Below, one piece after another: positions 57,761 to 64,000 of a stretch of 64,000 nt of DNA. Position 1 is the stretch's first letter, and the number at the start of each line of letters is the position of its first letter. A model generated the notes under the pieces. The model saw only the letters and a list, made by a program, of their open reading frames with translations, did no database searches and was not told the DNA's origin. Made by a program: the position numbers and the translations under genes. Source of the stretch: Nitrosomonas sp. Is79A3 (lineage in GTDB: Bacteria; Pseudomonadota; Gammaproteobacteria; Burkholderiales; Nitrosomonadaceae); assembly GCF_000219585.1 (NCBI RefSeq), contig NC_015731.1:1240001-1304000 (forward strand). The letters are read 5' to 3'.

Positions 57761-59020
57761 ATGCGTTTATCAGATCTAAAAAACCTACATGTAACTGAAT
57801 TAGTAAAAATGGCCATCGAAAATGAAATTGATGGTGCTAACCGAATGCGAAAGCAGGATCTGATTTTTGCATTGCTAAAAAATCAGGCGCGGAAAGGCGA
57901 AAATATTTATGGCCATGGAACACTGGAAGTATTACAGGATGGGTTCGGTTTTTTACGTTCTCCAGATACCTCATATTTGGCGGGTCCTGATGATATTTAT
58001 ATTTCACCCAGTCAAATCAGACGTTTTAACTTGCATACAGGCGATTCAATTGATGGTGAGATTCGTCCTCCTAAAGATGGTGAGCGCTATTTTGCGTTGG
58101 TTAAAGTTGATAAAGTTAATAACGAGCCTCCAGAGAATTCTAAACAAAAAATCCTGTTTGAGAATCTGACGCCACTATTTCCTGATGAACGGCTTATTCT
58201 TGAGCGTGACATTAAGGCTGAAGAGAATATTACAAGCCGAATTATTGATTTGATTGCGCCTATCGGTAAAGGTCAGCGCGGTTTACTGGTTGCTAGCCCA
58301 AAATCAGGTAAAACCGTAATGTTGCAGCATATTGCACATGCCATTGCAGCTAATTATCCTGATGTGATTTTAATAGTGTTGCTGATTGACGAGCGTCCTG
58401 AAGAGGTAACGGAGATGATTCGCTCTGTCAGGGGGGAGGTAATTTCTTCCACTTTTGATGAATCGGCCATGCGGCACGTGCAAGTTGCTGATATGGTGAT
58501 TGAGAAAGCTAAGCGCTTGGTAGAACATAAGAAGGATGTCGTCATATTGCTCGATTCGATCACGCGGCTGGCACGCGCTTATAATACGGTGGTGCCTGCT
58601 TCTGGTAAAGTACTAACTGGCGGCGTAGATGCAAGCGCGCTGCAACGGCCTAAACGTTTTTTTGGCGCTGCCCGTAATGTTGAAGAGGGCGGATCACTGA
58701 CTATTATTGCAACAGCATTGATCGATACGGGATCACGTATGGATGATGTGATTTATGAAGAATTTAAGGGTACTGGCAATATGGAGATCCATCTTGATCG
58801 GAAAATGGCTGAGAAACGGATATATCCAGCGATCAATGTGAATCGATCAGGCACTCGTCGAGAAGAATTACTAATTCCTCCAGAGGTTTTGCAAAAAATT
58901 TGGGTATTACGTAAATTATTGCATCCAATGGATGATATGGATGCCATGGCATTTTTACTGGATAAAATCAAGGCGACCAAGAATAATTCTGATTTCTTTG
59001 ATTCGATGAGACGTGTCTAA
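57761..59020 (+). CDS. rho: Transcription termination factor Rho
   Basis: 419-residue RNA-dependent helicase. N-terminal [18 protein letters not shown] and RNA-binding cold-shock-like part ([22 protein letters not shown]); ATPase core with Walker [30 protein letters not shown], and Q-loop/R-loop region [26 protein letters not shown]. Full length. A MITE starts five bases after the stop. Confidence 0.97.
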   Translation: MRLSDLKNLHVTELVKMAIENEIDGANRMRKQDLIFALLKNQARKGENIYGHGTLEVLQDGFGFLRSPDTSYLAGPDDIYISPSQIRRFNLHTGDSIDGEIRPPKDGERYFALVKVDKVNNEPPENSKQKILFENLTPLFPDERLILERDIKAEENITSRIIDLIAPIGKGQRGLLVASPKSGKTVMLQHIAHAIAANYPDVILIVLLIDERPEEVTEMIRSVRGEVISSTFDESAMRHVQVADMVIEKAKRLVEHKKDVVILLDSITRLARAYNTVVPASGKVLTGGVDASALQRPKRFFGAARNVEEGGSLTIIATALIDTGSRMDDVIYEEFKGTGNMEIHLDRKMAEKRIYPAINVNRSGTRREELLIPPEVLQKIWVLRKLLHPMDDMDAMAFLLDKIKATKNNSDFFDSMRRV

Positions 59021-59025
59021 GTATA

Positions 59026-59166
59026 GGGTGCTTCTAAAAATTCAAAATTCTAAACAAAACGAGGCGCGAGCAAAAAATTGTGACTCAGCATATAACTGAT
59101 ATGTAAGGAAACATTTTTTGTGAGTATCAAAGTATTGTGACTAAATTTGGATTTTTAGAGGTGCCC
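59026..59166. mobile_element. MITE directly downstream of rho
   Basis: 141-bp element with ~25-bp imperfect terminal inverted repeats: left GGGTGCTTCTAAAAATTCAA, right (reversed) GGGCACCTCTAAAAATCCAA. It is flanked by TA on both sides (59024-59025 and 59167-59168), consistent with a 2-bp target duplication. No coding capacity. The GGGCACCTCTAAAAATC-type end suggests it derives from a transposon with such termini, which is not in this window. It sits between rho and rpmE. Confidence 0.75.
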
Positions 59167-59259
59167 TATCGATTGATAGTTGCACAGGTACGTACATTAA
59201 AGGATAATGCACGGTTTTTTAATTCCCCTTTAGGGATGGAATAATTGAGGATATTGGCA

Positions 59260-59472
59260 ATGAAAGCAGACATTCATCCAGATTACCAGGAGATAACGGT
59301 AACTTGTAGTTGTGGTAGTGTTTTTAATACACGCTCGACCATGAATAAACCTCTGAATATTGAGGTGTGTTCTCTTTGTCATCCCTTTTATACGGGAAAA
59401 CAGAAGATTGTAGATACCGCTGGTAGGGTTGAGAAATTTCGTCAGAAATACGGCAGGCAAGCGTCCAAATAA
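59260..59472 (+). CDS. rpmE: 50S ribosomal protein L31 (zinc-binding type)
   Basis: 70-residue ribosomal protein. [20 protein letters not shown] and [13 protein letters not shown] hold the Cys residues of the zinc-containing (C+) form of L31. The ATG at 59260 follows GAGGATATTGGCA. The rho-rpmE order is common. Confidence 0.95.
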   Translation: MKADIHPDYQEITVTCSCGSVFNTRSTMNKPLNIEVCSLCHPFYTGKQKIVDTAGRVEKFRQKYGRQASK

Positions 59473-59588
59473 TTGCCGGCGCCATGTCATGGTGATATCG
59501 ACTCACCAGCTGAATTTCTCCGTTTACATGTTGCTCGGATAAGTCGGATTCTATTATCCAAGTAGTTGGTTCCAATTCAGGCAGCGCC

Positions 59589-59909
59589 TCAATAATGAAC
59601 AGCAAGCCAGATAGTTTCGTTATCAGGATCTGTCCATGCAACTCTGTGCTTCTTATGAGAGGGGATATTAATGAAATCCCCCTCATTAAGATGGACTGAC
59701 GTTTTGTCTTCAAAAGATAATATAGCTTTTCCTTTTAAAACCATAACCCACTCATTTTTTTCCTGATCATACCAATCAGATTCTGGAGATTTATGGCCTT
59801 TTGAAATAATTTTTTCTATTGTTACCGCATCATTCTTGATAAGAATTTCAAAGAACTCTTCTTTTTCCAAGTTTTGAGGAGTTTTAGAAAAAATATTTTG
59901 TGATTTCAT
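59589..59909 (-). CDS. Small cupin-domain protein
   Basis: 106 residues with a single cupin barrel: SKGHKSPESDWYDQEKNEWV (metal-ligand His and Glu), then VLKGKAILSFED, HLNEGDFINIPSHKKHRVAWT. Probably metal-binding; the substrate is unknown. It is more AT-rich than rpmE and stands alone. Confidence 0.75.
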   Translation of the reverse strand: MKSQNIFSKTPQNLEKEEFFEILIKNDAVTIEKIISKGHKSPESDWYDQEKNEWVMVLKGKAILSFEDKTSVHLNEGDFINIPSHKKHRVAWTDPDNETIWLAVHY

Positions 59910-59954
59910 TTTTGATGTGTGTTGCCCATACCGTTATTTCGCTGATAGATAGCA

Positions 59955-60959
59955 CTAATGATTGCTAAGGACAATACGATATTTCGCTTTACCACTTGCT
60001 AATCTTGCTAATGCTTCATTGATCTGATCAAAACGAAATATTTCAACGATTGGTTCAATATCATGTTGTTCTACAAAATTCAGCATCGTTTTCAAACTTG
60101 CTGGACTACCGACAGGTGAACCTGAAACTGAGCACTGATTTGAAATTAAAGGGAATACGTTGATATCCAGAGATTCAAGGGTTACACCTAAGAAATGTAA
60201 ACGGCCTTTGGGGCGCAAGGTCGCTATATAGGCATTCCAGTCGAGTTTCACATTCACTGTCGATAAAATTAAGTCAAACTGGTTTTTTGCAGCGCCAAGT
60301 TCAGCTGGGTTGCGCGTATTCAGAACTTTGTGTGCACCTAACGCCAGTGCTTCTTTCTTTTTATCATCACTGGATGTAAAGGCAGTTACCTGACAACCCC
60401 ACGCTTTCAGAAATTGTAAGGCAATATGCCCTAAACCTCCTATGCCAATAACCGCAACTCTGGCAGTAGGCTGAATATTGAATTGCAGTAGAGGATTAAA
60501 AACAGTAATTCCACCACAGAAAAGAGGTCCCGCAGTTTGTGCGTTTATGCTATCCGGTAGGGCAATAATGCTGGCAGCATTGGCGCGAACTCTATCTGCA
60601 AATCCCCCATGACGACTAACAATCGTTGATTCCGCTTGTGCGCAAAGATTGTGATCGCCGGACATGCAACTATGGCAGATCATACAATAGCCAGCGTGCC
60701 AACCAAGGCCGACTCGTTGCCCGAGTTGAAAATTTTGCACATGTGCTCCTTTTGCTGCAATCGTGCCAATAATTTCATGACCTGGTACAAATGGATATTG
60801 AGTAATTCCCCACTCATTGTGTAGCATGCTCAGATCGCTATGACAAATACCACAATGCTCAATCGCTATTTCAACATCGTGAGTACTCAATAATCCTGGC
60901 TCGTATTCAAAGGGTTGAATTTCTCCGCCCTCTTTAAATGCAGCATATGCTTTAATCAT
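59955..60959 (-). CDS. Zinc-dependent NAD(P) alcohol dehydrogenase (cinnamyl-alcohol/YahK type)
   Basis: 334-residue medium-chain dehydrogenase. Catalytic zinc site GICHSDLSM and PGHEIIG; structural zinc Cys set CMICHSCMSGDHNLC; nucleotide-binding GIGGLGHIALQFLKAWG. It probably reduces a range of aldehydes to alcohols with NADPH. The ATG at 60959 follows GAGAGGAAATTA; the frame extends to 60986. No operon partner. Confidence 0.9.
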   Translation of the reverse strand: MIKAYAAFKEGGEIQPFEYEPGLLSTHDVEIAIEHCGICHSDLSMLHNEWGITQYPFVPGHEIIGTIAAKGAHVQNFQLGQRVGLGWHAGYCMICHSCMSGDHNLCAQAESTIVSRHGGFADRVRANAASIIALPDSINAQTAGPLFCGGITVFNPLLQFNIQPTARVAVIGIGGLGHIALQFLKAWGCQVTAFTSSDDKKKEALALGAHKVLNTRNPAELGAAKNQFDLILSTVNVKLDWNAYIATLRPKGRLHFLGVTLESLDINVFPLISNQCSVSGSPVGSPASLKTMLNFVEQHDIEPIVEIFRFDQINEALARLASGKAKYRIVLSNH

Positions 60960-60986
60960 TAATTTCCTCTCGAGATAATTTATCAT

Positions 60987-61476
60987 TTGATTGTTATGTC
61001 ATTAAAATGAAACTGATATTTAGTATATTAAGCTTATTGCTCTATTATTTATTGGCTATAAATGCATTTTAGCAGAGAGTTTTGGAAGCTGAATCAACTT
61101 TAAATAGTCCAAATATTTATAGTTTTATCCTGCTGTAGAAGTAATTGCGCTGAAACAAAATGACGAAATTCATTGTCAAATAAGGCGCAAATAATCTACT
61201 TATTCAGAATTCTTCTTCATAGGTGGCTCAGTAAGTGAGTAATAAGCTTTTATAATATATGGTTCTGCAGTTTAATATATGTTTGATTTGTAATGGATAT
61301 TGGTGTATTTTGTGAGATAATACTTTAAGTGTTAAAGTTTCTAGTTTAATTGTCGTAGCTAATTTGAGAATGATCGCTCGATCTTATTGATTTTATTTTG
61401 TGTTTAATGTGGCGATATGTAAGACACATTGAAAGTTGCTTCATTATATATTTGTAACTATAAAGGGAAAAGTACT
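60987..61476. other. AT-rich region upstream of the Eps genes
   Basis: About 490 bases with no gene, RNA or repeat that I can identify. It must carry the promoters of the dehydrogenase and of the epsD-type gene. A TTG at 61429 would extend the epsD frame upstream but has no ribosome site. Confidence 0.4.
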
Positions 61477-61869
61477 ATGGTATTAACATATAGGCAGATG
61501 GCATTGATTGGGTTTGTGAGTATTTTTGTTTTAGTTCTTACAGCTTGCGACAGTGAACCTAAAGAAAAAAAATCCGGACAAGCCTTAGTTAGTGTTAATG
61601 GCAAAGAAGTTACCATGCTTCAACTTAATGATGAAATAAAACGTGCCAATATTCGCCCTGATCAGTATGAAGCAGCTAGCAAACAATTATTGGAATCACT
61701 CATTGCTCGTCAATTGATTATGGACGAAGCTATAAGTAACAAACTTGATCGGACTCCCGATGTCATGCAGGCGCGTGAAAGAGCTAATGCTCAAATTATT
61801 TCACAAGCATATATGCAAACTATTGTAAGTAAAGTTGAATCACCCCGGGTTCTCTGGAGGCTGTTTGGT

Positions 61870-62718
61870 TTAAGTAACTTTGGCAGAATCCAAGTTGGCT
61901 AACTGCCGGTAGTATTGTGCCTCAGCTTCCGCCGGCGGTATATAGCCGATGGGTCCAAGCAAACGCTGGTGATTGAACCAGAACACCCAGTTCAACGTCG
62001 CCAATTCAACGGATTCCCTGTTTTTCCATGGCCCCTGCTTGTGAATCAATTCAGCTTTGTAAAGCCCGTTGATCGTTTCGGCTAGTGCGTTATCGTAGCT
62101 ATCTCCTTTACTGCCAACCGACGGTTCTATTCCAGCCTCGGCAAGCCGCTCCGTATAACGGATAGAGACATACTGGGAACCCCGGTCGCTGTGGTGAATC
62201 AAGGCACCCAGCTCCGGTTGCCGGGCGTATAAAGCCTGCTCCAGCGCATCCAGTACGAAGTCCGTGTGCATGCTGGAACTGACCCGCCAACCCACGATGC
62301 ACCGGGCAAACACGTCGATGACGAACGCGACATATAGCCAGCCCTGCCAGGTGGAAACATAGGTGAAATCCGACACCCATAACTGGTTTGGGCGATCCGC
62401 CTTGAATTGCCGGTTTACGCGATCCAGCGGGCACGGCAGCGCCTTGTCCGGAACCGTGGTTCGCACAACCTTGCCGCGCCGCACACCTTCCAGCCCCAAC
62501 CGTTTCATGAGCCGTTCAACAGTGCAGCGAGCTACCTGCATTCCTTCGCGCTTAAGTTGCCGCCATACCTTGTCGGCACCATACACCTGCAGGTTAGCCT
62601 GCCACACACGCTGAATTTCTGGCATCAAAACCTCATCGCGTTGGGCACGAGTGCAACGCAATGCCGGATTGCGCCGCTCGGCCGCGTGACGCCGATACCC
62701 TGACGGGGCGACCTGCAA
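61870..62718 (-). CDS. IS3-family transposase catalytic domain (OrfB)
   Basis: DDE integrase domain: SDFTYVSTWQGWLYVAFVID (first Asp), HHSDRGSQYVS (second Asp) and DNALAETINGLYKAELI (Glu). An HTH_21-type region (ADKVWRQLKREGMQVARCTVERL) precedes it. The frame continues upstream past this Met through [17 protein letters not shown] and overlaps the end of orfA, so the active enzyme is probably OrfAB made by -1 frameshifting, with a T-rich slippery run GCTTTTTTCG (about 62810-62819 on the plus strand). Confidence 0.92.
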   Translation of the reverse strand: MQVAPSGYRRHAAERRNPALRCTRAQRDEVLMPEIQRVWQANLQVYGADKVWRQLKREGMQVARCTVERLMKRLGLEGVRRGKVVRTTVPDKALPCPLDRVNRQFKADRPNQLWVSDFTYVSTWQGWLYVAFVIDVFARCIVGWRVSSSMHTDFVLDALEQALYARQPELGALIHHSDRGSQYVSIRYTERLAEAGIEPSVGSKGDSYDNALAETINGLYKAELIHKQGPWKNRESVELATLNWVFWFNHQRLLGPIGYIPPAEAEAQYYRQLANLDSAKVT

Positions 62719-62774
62719 TACCTTGCAGATCGGCTCGACCCCGTGGGTGTCACGATACCGGTCGATGAACGACC

Positions 62775-63098
62775 TCAGGATTTGAGTTTGCGGTCGAGCT
62801 CCGCCTGGGCGAAAAAAGCACTGGCCAGTTTCAGAATTTCATTGGCGCGACGTAATTCCTTGACCTCACGCTCCAGTGCTTTGATGCGTTCGCGCTCTTC
62901 ACTGGTGATGCCATCTCGTAGGCCTGTGTCGATCTCGTGCTTCTTTACCCAATCATGCAATGTCGGCGGCGCGCAGCCGATCTTGGGCGCAATCGATTCT
63001 ATCGTCGCCCACAGCGAAGGGTACTCACTGCGATGCTCTTGCACCAGGCGGACTGCTCGTTCTTTTACTTCGGGGGAATATTTGTTTGTTTTGTTCAT
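62775..63098 (-). CDS. IS3-family OrfA, DNA-binding helix-turn-helix protein
   Basis: 107 residues: HTH part [16 protein letters not shown] and [16 protein letters not shown], followed by a leucine-zipper-like coil [23 protein letters not shown]. Ends with [13 protein letters not shown]. It binds the IS ends and is the N-terminal half of the OrfAB transposase. Confidence 0.92.
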   Translation of the reverse strand: MNKTNKYSPEVKERAVRLVQEHRSEYPSLWATIESIAPKIGCAPPTLHDWVKKHEIDTGLRDGITSEERERIKALEREVKELRRANEILKLASAFFAQAELDRKLKS

Positions 63099-63827
63099 CG
63101 CTCCATTCTCTCAAGATTTGGAGCCTCCTCAAAACCCGGGGCGATTCAAGTCGCTAAACCATCCAAAGCTGAGATTGATGATTATTACCAAAAACATCCC
63201 GAATATTTTGCACAACGCAAGCAATTTGATTTAACGATAGTGCGCGTTGCAACTAAAGACCTTGGCGATGAATTAAAAAAAATCATAGATGCAGCTAAGT
63301 CTCTAGACGAAGTGGTGGCGTGGCTTGATAAAAATAAAGTACAGTATCTCCGTAATTTAGCGTCGCGAAGTACCACTGATCTGCCGGCTCAGATGGCGAC
63401 AATGATGCAGCAGAAAAGTAAAGACACTATTTTTATTATCAACGAGCAAGGTAATAGTTTGCTTATTTCCGTCAATGCGATCAAGGATAGTCCAATCACA
63501 GCTGCTGTTGCGGCACCACAGATTGAGAAATTTTTGATGAATCAAAAATACAAGGAAGCAACCGATGCAGAAGTTGCTCGCTTGCGCGCGGCAGCAAAAA
63601 TAGAATATCTTAATGCGAAAACGTCAATATCCAATGCGGAAAAGCCGGTTGCTCAATCAACAGTGGCCCCTCCCTCTGATGTTACTAATAATTTAAATCT
63701 AACAGAAGAGCCAGTTTCAGAAGGGGCAATTGAGCGTGGTATCATGGGAATAAAATAAGTGTAAATTTTTGCTCAAAGGCTTTATCTTTATCAACCTATC
63801 GCGTTATGATTTAAGGATTGTAGGCAA

Positions 63828-64000
63828 ATGATATATGTTATGAAAAAACTGAAGTTTCTGATGATCTTTCCAATACTTTGGATGATTTGTATTGGCAGTG
63901 TGGTTGCCGGTGATAGTAGGGAAAGTGTATTGGGACCCGGTGATACATTAAAAATATTTGTCTATGGGCAGCCCGATCTCACTACTGAAGCGAGAGTAAG
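63828..64000 (+). CDS. epsE: EpsE/Wza-like polysaccharide export protein (5' part, runs off right edge)
   Basis: Frame open to the window end, 57 complete codons. Signal peptide (FLMIFPILWMICIGSVVAG|DS), then the start of the polysaccharide-biosynthesis/export domain: VLGPGDTLKIFVYGQPDLT. This matches outer-membrane export proteins of the Wza/EpsE type. Two starts are possible, 63828 and 63840; the first has TAGG about five bases upstream. It is 69 bases downstream of epsD, so both belong to one exopolysaccharide cluster. Confidence 0.85.
   Translation, partial: MIYVMKKLKFLMIFPILWMICIGSVVAGDSRESVLGPGDTLKIFVYGQPDLTTEARV

Larger units (their letters stand above)
61836..63148 (-). mobile_element. 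Complete IS3-family insertion sequence, 1313 bp
   Basis: The terminal inverted repeats start TGAATCACCCCGGGTTCTCT on the left and TGAATCGCCCCGGGTTTTGA on the right (reversed). Direct repeats AGT flank it at 61833-61835 and 63149-63151, a 3-bp target duplication normal for IS3 elements. It carries orfA and orfB on the minus strand in overlapping frames. Both ends and both frames look intact, so it may still be active and recent. Confidence 0.93.
61477..63758 (+). pseudogene. epsD: epsD-type peptidyl-prolyl isomerase lipoprotein, split by an IS3-family element
   Basis: The 5' part (61477-61835) encodes a lipoprotein signal (lipobox LVLTAC) and a SurA/PpiC-like N-terminal helical region. The 3' part (63152-63758) encodes the parvulin-like domain KPSKAEIDDYYQKHPEYF onward and a Pro/Ser/Thr-rich tail. 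Joining 61835 to 63152 gives 321 residues in one frame, with no substitution or indel needed (IVSKV + AKPSK). AAAGGGA precedes the ATG at 61477. It fits the EpsD isomerases next to EpsE-type export genes in exosortase-linked polysaccharide loci. As it stands the gene is interrupted: the 5' frame stops inside the IS. Loss of function and polarity on epsE are likely. Confidence 0.85.

Noticed and set aside
59324-59713. 129-residue minus-strand frame overlapping both rpmE and the cupin gene
   Set aside because: It would overlap two well-supported genes; it has no ribosome site or recognisable motif.

Overview
The window looks like a piece of chromosome from an ammonia-oxidising betaproteobacterium, most likely Nitrosomonas or a close relative. 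This is inferred from the gene families together: a membrane-anchored multicopper oxidase with a His-rich cupredoxin, an SbtA/SbtB bicarbonate uptake pair as expected of an autotroph, an Eps (exosortase-type) exopolysaccharide locus, and moderate GC. No 16S or ammonia-oxidation marker gene is present. No tRNA, rRNA or CRISPR array was recognised.

Layout. 0-0.6 kb: the start of a GC-rich, AbiJ-like abortive-infection gene running off the left edge. 0.6-6 kb: a Lon-like AAA protease facing a two-gene copper operon (multicopper oxidase, then cupredoxin). 6.2-10.7 kb: an RND efflux adaptor and pump without an outer-membrane channel. 10.7-16.8 kb: a fused shikimate kinase/3-dehydroquinate synthase, dGTPase, hemE and a two-component system. 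17-18.4 kb: sbtA-sbtB with a clear terminator. 18.7-24.4 kb: plsC, apaH, dapB, bamE, fur, mltB and mdh. 24.8-28.5 kb: a P2-like P-type ATPase and two convergent paralogous mini-lipoproteins, one with a poly-Asp tract. 28.9-33 kb: operon xthA-ampG-zapE divergent from pyrE. 33-38 kb: a secreted unknown protein, two cell-wall enzymes (YcbK-like and YcbB-like) and an M18 aminopeptidase.

38-49.5 kb is an accessory stretch. It holds an AT-rich orphan gene that reads like an N-terminal-threonine (proteasome-type) hydrolase, an IS5-like transposase, gene debris including a duplicated piece of a GTPase gene found 9 kb away, and a 2012-residue repeat protein with RTX repeats bracketed by two copies of a small inverted-repeat element. 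A Sel1-repeat protein and a phage-tail-collar secreted protein follow. 49.5-53.2 kb carries two coupled membrane GTPases and a DUF3750-like protein. 53.3-57 kb is a ferric-iron ABC transporter operon preceded by a possible Fur site. 57.3-59.5 kb is trx, rho (with a MITE five bases after its stop) and rpmE. 59.6-61 kb has a cupin protein and a zinc alcohol dehydrogenase.

The right end enters an exopolysaccharide locus. The epsD-type peptidyl-prolyl isomerase lipoprotein gene is split by a complete IS3-family element with 3-bp target duplications; removing the element and one repeat copy restores the frame exactly. The next gene is an EpsE/Wza-like export protein cut by the window edge.

Most genes are ordinary housekeeping genes in short operons. 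The most unusual items are the orphan Ntn-hydrolase-like protein, the bracketed giant RTX protein, the IS-split epsD, the aroKB fusion, the paired mini-lipoproteins and the AbiJ-like edge gene.
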